Assembly (NCBI GenBank): GCA_903930435.1
Contig: CAIYYN010000059.1
Span: 1-64,000, forward strand
Reading direction: 5' to 3'
Length of the DNA: 64,000 nt
Source of the DNA: an uncultured Hyphomicrobiales bacterium
GTDB lineage: Bacteria > Pseudomonadota > Alphaproteobacteria > Rhizobiales > Ancalomicrobiaceae
A program made the translations under genes and the position numbers. The notes under the pieces were generated by a model. That model saw only the letters and a program-made list of their open reading frames with translations, was not told the DNA's origin and did not search any database. The first letter of the stretch is position 1; each line of letters starts with the position of its first letter. Shown in pieces: positions 8,878 to 16,690 of this stretch.

Positions 8878-9045
8878 GTATTTAAATAGTCCGACTCATT
8901 CAATCTATAATAATATTTAAATATTTAAATAATTGACTGACTTTTACTTAAATTATTTTACTCCAGGGCTTTTGTCATGCCCCGGGTTGTATTAACCTCA
9001 AAACGGTTGCAGGTTGTAATTTGATCTTGCCAAAGGGGGGGCAGC

Positions 9046-10770
9046 ATGGATGCATTGGAAATGACGAACCCTGCCATCCCCCTCGACCCGCCCTCCGGGA
9101 CCATGGAAGCGTCAAAGCCGGTCGCGACCTTCGCGGAAGAACTCGCCGATTACTTAGTTTTCACGGAAGGTTTTGAACGAGGCGCCCCGCCCGAGGCATC
9201 GGCACTTTATCAAGATTGTGACATTGTCCTGTCCCGGCACTTAGTGGATGACGGGAATCAAGGCACGAGATTAAGGCTCATTTGCATCGTTGACGGCGAA
9301 CGCACCCCGGGCAAGATCTATGATCACAGCGCCGACGATCTGCGTGACATCATGATGAGTTGCGCGAACTATACCGACGAATCCGGGGCACGGAATAGTC
9401 GAAGTGTGAGTGCCTTTCTCATCGAGATCCACAAAGACCCGATCAGGAAGCGATTTGAATCCCTGAAATCGTTCAAACCACTCAATGAGTTTGATCAGCG
9501 CGAACTCGCAGCCTGTGTGGTCAATTGCCTGTCGGGGGAATGTCTTTCAACCAATCGCCTATTGGGTGCCAATGTTGCATCCCTCCTGAAACAGCACTCG
9601 CTCTCAGACGCTGATCGAGCCCGACTTGCGGAAGGCAAGTCGAGAAATGATGACGCCCAGAAGGCCCTTGCGGCAGTCAAATTCAGACCGGGTCTGACCC
9701 TTGCCCTGCTTGCTCTGATGGCTCTTGTGTTCCTCGGTGAACTTTACCTGAATCTGGAGGGCTTTCCGAAGGACCTGACACCGTCGATCAAGACCCTGGT
9801 CACGCTGGGCGGGAACTTTCAGCCGCTGACGGTCGGAGAACAGGAGTGGTTCAGACTTTGGACCGCGATCTTCATGCATGGGAATGTCGTGCATATCCTG
9901 CTGAATGGTGTGGCGCTGTTTCTGGCTGGTATTTATCTGGAACCGCTTCTGGGAAGACTGCGCTTTTTTGCTCTGTTCATGATCGGGGGGCTGTGCGGCT
10001 CGCTCGCATCGGTCTTCTGGAATCCGGCAAATCTGGTCAGCACAGGCGCATCCGGCGCGATCACCGCCTGTTTTGGGGCAATGATCACAATTGCGTTCCA
10101 CTATCCGGCAGGACCTGTTCAAACGCATCTGATCCAACGGTCCCTTCAGATCCTTCTGCCTGCTGTACTCCCCTTCCTGAACGTCAAATCCGGTATGACC
10201 ATTGATTACGCCGACCATATCGGCGGCGCGATTGGTGGCGTCGTGATCGGGGGAGTATGGCTCCTGACTTGGCCAAAGCAGCAGCCGAGGCCCGGCGGTT
10301 ACTGGATCTCGATGGTTGCAGCGGTCGTCGGTGTGGCTGGATTATTGTGGGGTGTCGTCGGCATCAGCACCACTTACACAGAGCACGCCCGGATTGAAGA
10401 AGCGATCCGACAGTTACCCAGCCCAACCGAGCTGGAAACACTCTGGAAACAGTCAGTTATCGGAAACACCACCTATGTGGATCGCTATCCAGCCGATCCA
10501 CGGAGCCACATCTCACGGGCCATCTATCTGTTTGACCGGAAGAATTACCCGGATGCCGAGCAGGAAATCAAAGACGCGCTGGCACAGGATTTTATCCTGA
10601 AAAAAGTGCTCGCTCCGGCGGTTCGCGCGCAGGCATCGACGATCCTTGCCATGATCCGATTGCAGCAGGGACATCGCGACGAAGCCGAAAACATCGCCGG
10701 CCCCATCTGTGATGTCAAAACTGGCCTGGAGCAAATCCTTCAAAACAATGGGCTTTGCCCCAAGCCCTGA
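9046..10770 (+). CDS. Rhomboid-family intramembrane serine protease with N-terminal domain and C-terminal helical region
   Basis: Rhomboids cut transmembrane substrates inside the membrane. The 574 residues divide into a soluble N-terminal domain of about 210 residues (unrecognised; DYLVFTEGFERGAPPE is shaped like a protein-interaction domain), a six- or seven-helix rhomboid core at about 213-405, another membrane helix near 415-440, and a C-terminal segment with alanine-rich helices resembling TPRs. In the core HGNVVHILLNG supplies H278, H283 and N287, GASGAI holds the nucleophile S336, and DHIGGAIGG holds H391, so the Ser-His dyad is intact. The start has a purine-rich GGGGGGG site five bases before ATG. 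It converges on the SRAP gene with only five bases between the stops. Confidence 0.88.
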   Translation: MDALEMTNPAIPLDPPSGTMEASKPVATFAEELADYLVFTEGFERGAPPEASALYQDCDIVLSRHLVDDGNQGTRLRLICIVDGERTPGKIYDHSADDLRDIMMSCANYTDESGARNSRSVSAFLIEIHKDPIRKRFESLKSFKPLNEFDQRELAACVVNCLSGECLSTNRLLGANVASLLKQHSLSDADRARLAEGKSRNDDAQKALAAVKFRPGLTLALLALMALVFLGELYLNLEGFPKDLTPSIKTLVTLGGNFQPLTVGEQEWFRLWTAIFMHGNVVHILLNGVALFLAGIYLEPLLGRLRFFALFMIGGLCGSLASVFWNPANLVSTGASGAITACFGAMITIAFHYPAGPVQTHLIQRSLQILLPAVLPFLNVKSGMTIDYADHIGGAIGGVVIGGVWLLTWPKQQPRPGGYWISMVAAVVGVAGLLWGVVGISTTYTEHARIEEAIRQLPSPTELETLWKQSVIGNTTYVDRYPADPRSHISRAIYLFDRKNYPDAEQEIKDALAQDFILKKVLAPAVRAQASTILAMIRLQQGHRDEAENIAGPICDVKTGLEQILQNNGLCPKP

Positions 10771-10775
10771 CGCCT

Positions 10776-11534
10776 TCATCGCCGGGAGCGCACTACCGCG
10801 CCGAACAAATCCCGGGCGATGTCGTCGGCCAGTTCGATCTTCGCTGCCTCTGGCCCGCGCAAGCCCTCAGCCAGCGGCACGATCAGGCTTTCGTCGTCAT
10901 GTTTGACCGCGTTGACGCGGGTCGATACGGGGAACGCCTCGAAGAAATCGTCGGCGACCGGCGGGATCAGCGCAAGGGCCTGCGCTGGCGATGTATCGCG
11001 ACAATCGAGCCAGGCGTCAAAATCCCTTGGATGCACGACAGCTGGCATCCGGTCATGCAACTGCCGCATCAGGCCGTTGGCAGGCAGGGTCAAGATGGCG
11101 GCTGTGTCGATTTCCGAGCCGTCGGGCGCCATGAAGGTCTCCCAGATCCCGGCGAATGCCATCAGGGTCGTCTCGGCTGGCCGAATGAAATAGGGCTGTT
11201 TTTCCTTCGCCGACACTTTCCGCCATTCATAGAACCCGCTCGTTGGCACCAGCATGCGGCGATGCCGGAACGCACCACGAAAGGCCGGCTTTTCCGTAAT
11301 TGTCTCTGTCCGGGCATTGATCATCAACGGCAGATCCGCCGGATTTTTCGCCCAGCCAGGGATCAATCCCCATCGCACCAGCATGAACCGACGGCGGTTC
11401 TGATCATTGGCGACGATGGCCAGCGGTTGCGTCGGCGCAATATTGAAGCGCGGTGGAAAATTCGGTTGATCCTCGTAGCCGAACAGCCGACGCACTTCGT
11501 CCGGTGTGGCAGCAAGCGTCAGACGTCCGCACAT
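10776..11534 (-). CDS. SOS response-associated peptidase (SRAP / YedK-HMCES family)
   Basis: SRAP proteins crosslink to abasic sites in single-stranded DNA and shield them during replication. Cys2, freed by removal of Met1, attacks the sugar. The key residues are here: C2 in MCGRL, N31 in NIAPTQ, E103 in SGFYEW and H168 in MPAVVHP. The length of 252 residues fits. I see no GAAC-N7-GAAC box (the alphaproteobacterial LexA site) in the promoter region, so SOS control is not shown. The divergent spacer upstream carries two near-identical 18-base direct repeats. Confidence 0.94.
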   Translation of the reverse strand: MCGRLTLAATPDEVRRLFGYEDQPNFPPRFNIAPTQPLAIVANDQNRRRFMLVRWGLIPGWAKNPADLPLMINARTETITEKPAFRGAFRHRRMLVPTSGFYEWRKVSAKEKQPYFIRPAETTLMAFAGIWETFMAPDGSEIDTAAILTLPANGLMRQLHDRMPAVVHPRDFDAWLDCRDTSPAQALALIPPVADDFFEAFPVSTRVNAVKHDDESLIVPLAEGLRGPEAAKIELADDIARDLFGAVVRSRR

Positions 11535-11580
11535 TTCGATCTCCCTTACTAACGATGCTACTTTCTCGCGAAGTAAGTAA

Positions 11581-11624
11581 TTTGAAATAACATTGCATTA
11601 TTGTGATTTGAAATAAGGTTGCAT
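11581..11624. promoter_or_regulatory. Tandem 18-base direct repeats in a divergent promoter region
   Basis: TTTGAAATAACATTGCAT (11581-11598) and TTTGAAATAAGGTTGCAT (11607-11624) match at 16 of 18 positions and start 26 bases apart, about two and a half helical turns. They lie between the divergent SRAP gene and the gene at 11704. Such spacing suits a tandem operator. The protein that would bind is unknown. Two CAATTG palindromes follow at 11654 and 11687. Confidence 0.45.
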
Positions 11625-11703
11625 GCTGAAGATCGTGAGACGCAGGCTTGCATCAATTGTTGCTTTGTGACTCTAATGACGTCACGCAATTGAGGTGAAC
11701 GGA

Positions 11704-12234
11704 ATGCTCGGATTGGAAGGGCAGATAGGTGGGACCTTGACGTGCGATCTTTCGCCCGAGGCCCTTGCTGCTGCCAATATCAACCCGACAACCCGGTTGG
11801 CAACAGATTATCTCAACCACTTCAACAATGTTGTCATGCTGCTCGATTTCATCGCCACCATGCCGGATTTCGTCGAAGAAATCCTGCAATGGCAACCGAT
11901 GGATTACGTGACCTATTTTCGATCGTCACATTTTCGAGAGCGCGAACTGGCTGTCGCCGCCTATGAAGCTGCCGAACCCGCTGTTCGCCGCGAATTTGAA
12001 CGCATCATCGAGGCTCTTAACGAGGCCCTGAAGCACACGCAGGATCGGCTCACCTCGGCAGATCCGACGGATCCTCATGTGATCGCCGAATTGCTGGATC
12101 TCCTGCATGGCACGATGCAGCCGCTGATCGCGGAGGCCGGCGGCATCATCAACGGGGCCTGCATACTTGCGTCCCGGACAGTCGAATCGCCTGCCCGTCG
12201 CGTGCAGACCTCGGTCGACGAGCTCTTTCCGTAA
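11704..12234 (+). CDS. Hypothetical protein, alpha-helical
   Basis: Unrecognised. The 176-residue cytosolic-looking protein has no signal peptide or membrane span and is rich in helix formers; EFERIIEALNEALKHTQDRL near the middle could form a short coiled coil. I use ATG 11704 because GAGGTG lies seven bases upstream; a GTG at 11695 is in the same frame. It is divergent from the SRAP gene and followed on the same strand by a Nudix gene after a gap of about 70 bases. Confidence 0.7.
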   Translation: MLGLEGQIGGTLTCDLSPEALAAANINPTTRLATDYLNHFNNVVMLLDFIATMPDFVEEILQWQPMDYVTYFRSSHFRERELAVAAYEAAEPAVRREFERIIEALNEALKHTQDRLTSADPTDPHVIAELLDLLHGTMQPLIAEAGGIINGACILASRTVESPARRVQTSVDELFP

Positions 12235-12305
12235 GTCGGTCCTTCGACAGGCAATTTCCATCATCGATCTTGTCCCGGACCCGCACCTCGGGCATGGTCT
12301 CCTGC

Positions 12306-12755
12306 ATGATGGCATCTGATCCCACGTCCAGTACCAGAAAGCCCGTGCTTGGCGTCAGCGTCTGCGTCTGGCGCGATGGCAAGGTGCTGATGATCAAACG
12401 CGGCAAGGCTCCGTCCAAAGGCTTGTGGGCACCTGTCGGCGGGCACCTCGAATGGGGCGAGACTCTGGCTGAAGCTGCACGGCGCGAAGTACTTGAAGAA
12501 ACATCCGTCGACTGCGATATCGTCGGCTTCTCGCAGTTGCGCGAAGTGATTCAGCGGGGTAGCGAGGCAATCGCCGGATACCACGTGGTCCTGGCTGTCT
12601 TTGCCGCCCGTTGGGCAGGCGGGGAGCCGAAAGCCGGGGATGATGCAGCCGAGGCCGGATGGTTCTCTCCCGCAGATCTGGGAACCCTCCCTTTGGTTCC
12701 CGGTGTCGTGCCCTATATTGAAGCGACGCGCGCGTTGATCGACGCCGGTGTGTGA
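12306..12755 (+). CDS. Nudix hydrolase
   Basis: Nudix enzymes cleave nucleoside diphosphates linked to another group. The Nudix box is present as GGHLEWGETLAEAARREVLEETSV, in which the usual glycine after EE is replaced, giving EETS. The glutamates that bind the metal are kept. The core begins at KPVLGVSVCVWRDGKVLMIKR. The start is unclear: ATG 12294, 12306 and 12309 are all possible and none has a strong ribosome-binding site. It lies just upstream of a TIGR02301 gene, a pairing seen in other Hyphomicrobiales. The substrate is unknown. Confidence 0.87.
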   Translation: MMASDPTSSTRKPVLGVSVCVWRDGKVLMIKRGKAPSKGLWAPVGGHLEWGETLAEAARREVLEETSVDCDIVGFSQLREVIQRGSEAIAGYHVVLAVFAARWAGGEPKAGDDAAEAGWFSPADLGTLPLVPGVVPYIEATRALIDAGV

Positions 12756-12831
12756 GCAGGAATGCGGAATGGTCCGGGACGGGTCGATAACTGGGTCCAG
12801 CGGCTCTGCGTCAAACAGAGCGAACAGCCGG

Positions 12832-13215
12832 ATGCGCAAGCCGATCTGGCTGGCGATCGTTGCCCTGTGCCTGCTGGGACAACCTGTGACAGCATCTGCG
12901 GCACCGGGCGATCCCCCTTACGACGGTCAATACATGCGGCTGGCAACAATCCTCGGTGGGCTGCATCATTTGCGCCCATTGTGCGGCGCAGATGAACCGC
13001 AGGTCTGGCGGGACAAGATGACTGCGTTGATCGCAGCCGAAAACCCGACGCCGGACCGGCGCAAACGCCTGATCGATGAGTTCAACCGAAGCTATCGCTC
13101 CTTCGCCGAGATCTACCGCGATTGCACACCCGCTGCGCTGACGATCATCAACAGCTACCTGAGTGAGGGGGCGCATATCTCCGAGGATGTGCTCAACCAT
13201 TACGGCCACCGGTGA
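12832..13215 (+). CDS. TIGR02301-type conserved exported protein
   Basis: A conserved alphaproteobacterial protein of unknown function. From the chosen ATG it has 127 residues and opens with a Sec signal peptide (MRKPIWLAIVALCLLGQPVTASA). The mature part has the features I associate with TIGR02301: YDGQYMRLATILGGLHHLRPLCG, RRKRLIDEFNRSYRSF and DCTPAALTIINSYLSEG, with two cysteines that could form a disulphide. The frame is open back to 12748, overlapping the Nudix stop, but those residues would block the signal peptide. Confidence 0.8.
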   Translation: MRKPIWLAIVALCLLGQPVTASAAPGDPPYDGQYMRLATILGGLHHLRPLCGADEPQVWRDKMTALIAAENPTPDRRKRLIDEFNRSYRSFAEIYRDCTPAALTIINSYLSEGAHISEDVLNHYGHR

Positions 13216-13265
13216 GATCCCTACGCCCAATCCACATGAATTGCGGGAAAACTTGCCCACACATA

Positions 13266-13317
13266 TTAACGCATCAGTTATGAATTTTAACATCTGTTAA
13301 GAATGTGTGGGTGTTAA
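13266..13317. promoter_or_regulatory. Cluster of TTAA elements, possible CtrA-type sites
   Basis: Four TTAA(C) elements occur within 52 bases (13266, 13287, 13297, 13314) in the 245-base gap before the gene at 13461. TTAAC-GCATCA-GTTA is close to the alphaproteobacterial CtrA motif TTAA-N7-TTAA, while 13287-13300 has a six-base spacer. The match is suggestive, not exact. The rest of the gap shows no gene. Confidence 0.3.
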
Positions 13318-13460
13318 CCATCACAACATCAAAAAGCCGTGCTATTGTTGGCATAGTGTGTTGGGATAAATTTCAGTTACTGCGATGTTGATGCTTTGGA
13401 TTGGGCCAAATGCACAAACAATCTGCATAGTGCCCGTGTGCGTGGAAAGGCGATAGCCGA

Positions 13461-13724
13461 ATGCTCGATGAAACAACGGTCTCCGACGAACTCGACTGGA
13501 GCGTGGCCGACAAGAAGCGCGCTGCGTTCGAAATCGTGTCGGATGCGATGGCGGACGCCGAAGTCGAAGGCATCGAGCACGAGATCGTTGTCCAGGCAGC
13601 CCTGTTTGCCGTGTTTACCGATCTGGTCGCTTGCTATGGCGAGGATGCCGTGGCTGAACTGGCCGAGAAACTGCCAAACCGGCTGCGCAATGGCGAGTTT
13701 ACACTCGATCGGTCGCTGCAATAG
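13461..13724 (+). CDS. Small acidic hypothetical protein
   Basis: Unrecognised 87-residue soluble protein, rich in Glu, Asp and Ala (DKKRAAFEIVSDAMADAEVEG) and predicted helical throughout. It has no signal peptide. A purine-rich GGAAAGGCG lies further upstream than ideal. A longer overlapping frame from 13396 in another phase looks like a shadow. It is followed 41 bases later by an exported protein on the same strand, so the two may be co-transcribed. Confidence 0.65.
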   Translation: MLDETTVSDELDWSVADKKRAAFEIVSDAMADAEVEGIEHEIVVQAALFAVFTDLVACYGEDAVAELAEKLPNRLRNGEFTLDRSLQ

Positions 13725-13765
13725 CGATCTGGTTCCGTTTCTCAAGCTGACAATCCGGACGTGTC

Positions 13766-14386
13766 ATGGCTAAATTGTCGCCGTTCTCCGTCGCAGTGAT
13801 GGCGCTTTTCCTCGGGCTCGGTGGCGCAACTGCCGCCACAGTCGTTGAGACGCAACGCATCATCGTCGATCCCGGCAAGGCAATTGCGGGCGCTCCTATC
13901 CCGGTTGCACCGCAATCGCCCGAAATCCATCGGTCCGGCGATGATCAATCGCTTCCAGCCCCTGTTGCGGCGATGCGCAAGCGGATTCTGGATGCTGCCT
14001 ATTCCGGCGATCTCGAAAAACTGAAGGCGCTGATCACCTCAAGCAAGGAACCACCAGCCTTCTCCGTGAACGAAATCGACGATCCGATCGAGTATCTGAA
14101 GACCCAATCGGGCGACGGTGCAGGGCTCGAGATCCTGGCGCTGATGACCGATGTGCTGGAAGCTGGCTGGACCCGCATTGACGCCGGGACTCCGCAGGAA
14201 CTCTACGTTTGGCCCTACTATGCCAATCTGCCGATGGACAAACTGACGCCTGCCCAGATGGTCGATGTGTTCAAGATCGTGACATCCGGCGATTTCGAAG
14301 AGATGAAAACGACAGGCAAATACAGCTTTTATGCACTCGGGATCAGCCCCGATGGCACCTGGCGCTATTTCAAGCCGAACGATTGA
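13766..14386 (+). CDS. Conserved exported protein, periplasmic
   Basis: Unrecognised function. The 206 residues start with a Sec signal peptide (MAKLSPFSVAVMALFLGLGGATA, cut near ATAA). The mature protein has a proline-rich linker, then a helical segment MRKRILDAAYSGDLEKLKALI that resembles a single ankyrin-like helical hairpin, and a C-terminal part ending GISPDGTWRYFKPND with aromatic residues (YVWPYYANLP). It converges on the NAD-regulator gene with 30 bases between the stops. Confidence 0.75.
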   Translation: MAKLSPFSVAVMALFLGLGGATAATVVETQRIIVDPGKAIAGAPIPVAPQSPEIHRSGDDQSLPAPVAAMRKRILDAAYSGDLEKLKALITSSKEPPAFSVNEIDDPIEYLKTQSGDGAGLEILALMTDVLEAGWTRIDAGTPQELYVWPYYANLPMDKLTPAQMVDVFKIVTSGDFEEMKTTGKYSFYALGISPDGTWRYFKPND

Positions 14387-14416
14387 ACCATCCCCCGTCC
14401 AGGCGACAGATCCGCT

Positions 14417-15430
14417 TCACCCCCGCCCGCTCAAGCGCAATCCCGGAGCCGGGCGTTCCTGAAGTACTTCGCGCCGGAACCGGAAAAGCTGGGCTGGTCG
14501 TCCGCCGGTCTTGAGTGTGGAGCCGCCTGTTGGCTCGACCATGGCACTGTTCTCGACCAGACGGCGGAAGTTCTGCTTGTGAACGTGATGGCCTGAGATG
14601 GCCTCCACTGTGCGCTGCAATTCGGTCAACGTAAAACTCTCCGGCATCATCTCGAACACGACCGGGCGATACTTGAGCTTGGCCCTGAGCCGCGAAATGG
14701 CGGTCGCAAGAATCCGGCGATTGTCGGCCTGCATGGATCGACCGAGCGTTGGCGGCGCTGACCCTCCGGCGCGTCGCTTCAGGGCGGCATCGCGACCATC
14801 GCGAGCGGCTTCTTCCACCAGGCCTGCCTCATAGAGAAGTTCATAGCGTTCGAGCGCACGTTCTTCGTCCCACGGCATGCCATCTTCACCGAAACAGAGC
14901 CTCAGCCGCTCCCGTCTTGGCAGACCGCGAAACGCCTCGTGGCTTGTCGGCTTTTCACCCGCCCAGGCGCGCAGATCCGGCAAGATGGCCTCGTCAAGCA
15001 AGGCAGGCCGTTGACCTCTGCCGTCTTCGCCGCGCCAGTCCTCCCAGGGGAAAAAATCATACCAGGGAACAAAGAGTGCCTCGGTGCCCCTGACAGCCCC
15101 TTGAGCCTCGGCTGGCGGTCGGGTCAGCGCGAGATAACCGACCGACACCTCATGCGGGCCACGGTCATCCCGGCGCGCATGCCGACCGCGATCCCCGAAC
15201 GTGTAGAGCTGCTCGACATAGCCGAGTGTCAGCGCCGTCTGCGCCTCGACCCAGGCCCTGAGGCCGATTTCGAGTGTCCTGTGCCTGAGCGGATCAAAGG
15301 GACCAAACGGCAAACCGGGTGGCGCTCCGGCGAAATCGACAACCAGGATCTCCGGCCTGTCGCCCTCCACCGCGACAATGGCCGCGCTCAGCCCGATTTC
15401 AATCGGCGGGAGACTGTCCGAAGCCGACAT
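14417..15430 (-). CDS. NAD regulator, NrtR-like (degenerate Nudix domain plus C-terminal winged helix)
   Basis: NrtR-type proteins pair a Nudix-like sensor for ADP-ribose or NAD derivatives with a C-terminal DNA-binding domain and control NAD metabolism. The 337 residues have a Nudix-like fold at about 8-110 (LSAAIVAVEGDRPEILVVDF, YVEQLYTFGD), but the catalytic box is absent: where REUXEE should stand there is LEIGLRAWVEAQT. The C-terminal part contains YRPVVFEMMPESFTLTELQRTVEAISG, KQNFRRLVEN and GRPAQLFRF, the winged-helix region typical of this family. ATG 15430 follows the phosphatase stop by four bases, implying translational coupling in an HD-phosphatase-regulator operon. Confidence 0.85.
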   Translation of the reverse strand: MSASDSLPPIEIGLSAAIVAVEGDRPEILVVDFAGAPPGLPFGPFDPLRHRTLEIGLRAWVEAQTALTLGYVEQLYTFGDRGRHARRDDRGPHEVSVGYLALTRPPAEAQGAVRGTEALFVPWYDFFPWEDWRGEDGRGQRPALLDEAILPDLRAWAGEKPTSHEAFRGLPRRERLRLCFGEDGMPWDEERALERYELLYEAGLVEEAARDGRDAALKRRAGGSAPPTLGRSMQADNRRILATAISRLRAKLKYRPVVFEMMPESFTLTELQRTVEAISGHHVHKQNFRRLVENSAMVEPTGGSTLKTGGRPAQLFRFRREVLQERPAPGLRLSGRG

Positions 15431-15434
15431 CGGG

Positions 15435-15947
15435 TCACCGCACGTCGAAATGGAAGGGGTCGCCCTCATAGGCGTCGCGGCCACGACCAATCGCCTCGAT
15501 CGCGGCCACCATGCGTCCGTCGCGGCCAAGGGCTTCGTCTGCAAATCGCACCATACGGATATTGGGCGTCGCAGACGGTGACCGCCGCCGCAGTTCCTGG
15601 GCGATCTCAGCTTCATCCTTGCTCGGATCAAGCGCACAGAGCGATATGTAGGCAGCAGCTGTCGACCGGCTGATCCCGGCGTAGCAATGGATCACGAGCG
15701 GCTGTTGCTGATCCCAGGCACGAACGAAGTTGATCAACTCCTCGACGTGGCGTGCAGCTGGCGGCACCATGCCATCCTGTGGGGTGATGATATCGTTGAA
15801 CCCCAGAAACAGATGATTTTCCGGCGCAACCGTCTCCGGCCGGGGGACGACCGTCTCCGCACTGATCAGGGTCGCAATATGGCTCGCACCGGTCTCCTTG
15901 ACTGTAGCCTTCAGACGGGACAGCGAGCAAACATGAATGCGCGGCAT
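15435..15947 (-). CDS. Tyrosine phosphatase family protein
   Basis: This is a cysteine-based phosphatase of 170 residues. The signature HC-x5-R is HCYAGISRST, with nucleophile C88 and R94. An upstream FNDIITPQDGMVPP loop may carry the general acid, since it holds aspartates. It is cytosolic, with no signal peptide. The gene lies 12 bases after an HD hydrolase and four bases before an NrtR-like regulator on the same strand. That setting points to small phosphorylated metabolites as well as phosphoproteins as possible substrates; this last point is inference. Confidence 0.88.
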   Translation of the reverse strand: MPRIHVCSLSRLKATVKETGASHIATLISAETVVPRPETVAPENHLFLGFNDIITPQDGMVPPAARHVEELINFVRAWDQQQPLVIHCYAGISRSTAAAYISLCALDPSKDEAEIAQELRRRSPSATPNIRMVRFADEALGRDGRMVAAIEAIGRGRDAYEGDPFHFDVR

Positions 15948-15959
15948 CGAGGGTCTTCC

Positions 15960-16610
15960 TTATGGGGTCAAGGGCATGGTCGCTGCGGGTGAAGGGGAGC
16001 GAGCCGCTTCCGCGAGCTGCAGCAAGTCATTGAAACGGGCCAGGAACAGCGCTTCCGCCGCATTGGTCGAGAGCGGCACGAGATCGAGCCGATCGGGGAA
16101 ACCGCGCGGGCGGCCAAAGATGCGATTGGCTTCCTCCGCCGCAAAGCCGGCCAGTTCGACCGCCTCGAAATAGGCCGAGATCAGATCGGATCGCTTGGCG
16201 AGCTTGTGAACGGTCGTCGGCACCTCGGGCGGCAGGCTGAAACGCAGATGAATCGCGCGGGCCAATCGCGCCTCGATGTCCTTGTAGGCGCCGCCCATCA
16301 CCGCCTTGAACGGCGAGATCATGTCGCCGATGACATATTCAGGCGCATCGTGCAGCAGGATCGCCAGCCGCCAGCGCGGTGCAAGCTTCGGCTCGAAGCG
16401 CAGGGCAATCTCCTCCACCAAGACCGAATGCTGCGCCACCGAATAGGCGTGTTCGCCACGGGTCTGGCCATTCCAGCGGGCGACGCGGGCCAATCCGTGG
16501 GCGATATCCTCGATCTCGACATCAAATGGCGAGGGATCGAGCAGATCAAGCCGTCGCCCCGACAACATGCGTTGCCAGGCGCGAGGCGGCGAACCGGGTT
16601 TGTCAGCCAT
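15960..16610 (-). CDS. HD-domain hydrolase (YfbR-like nucleotidase type)
   Basis: HD-superfamily phosphohydrolase of 216 residues. The metal ligands follow the pattern of YfbR and related 5'-deoxynucleotidases: H54 in RGEHAYSVAQH, H87-D88 in LLHDAPEYVIGD, and a late aspartate in KRSDLISAYFEAVEL. Enzymes of this type remove phosphate from (deoxy)nucleoside monophosphates, though the substrate here is not proven. It is the first gene of a three-gene leftward operon with a tyrosine phosphatase and an NAD-regulator. Confidence 0.9.
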   Translation of the reverse strand: MADKPGSPPRAWQRMLSGRRLDLLDPSPFDVEIEDIAHGLARVARWNGQTRGEHAYSVAQHSVLVEEIALRFEPKLAPRWRLAILLHDAPEYVIGDMISPFKAVMGGAYKDIEARLARAIHLRFSLPPEVPTTVHKLAKRSDLISAYFEAVELAGFAAEEANRIFGRPRGFPDRLDLVPLSTNAAEALFLARFNDLLQLAEAARSPSPAATMPLTP

Positions 16611-16690
16611 CGAATCGTCCAGAGTGTGTCGAGCGACTTACATAGCTCTTTTTACATCGAAACGAAGCGAGATCTATTGGCCCGAGAACA

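Noticed and set aside
11535-11703. LexA box for the SRAP gene
   Set aside because: No GAAC-N7-GAAC or GTTC-N7-GTTC pattern is present in the spacer.
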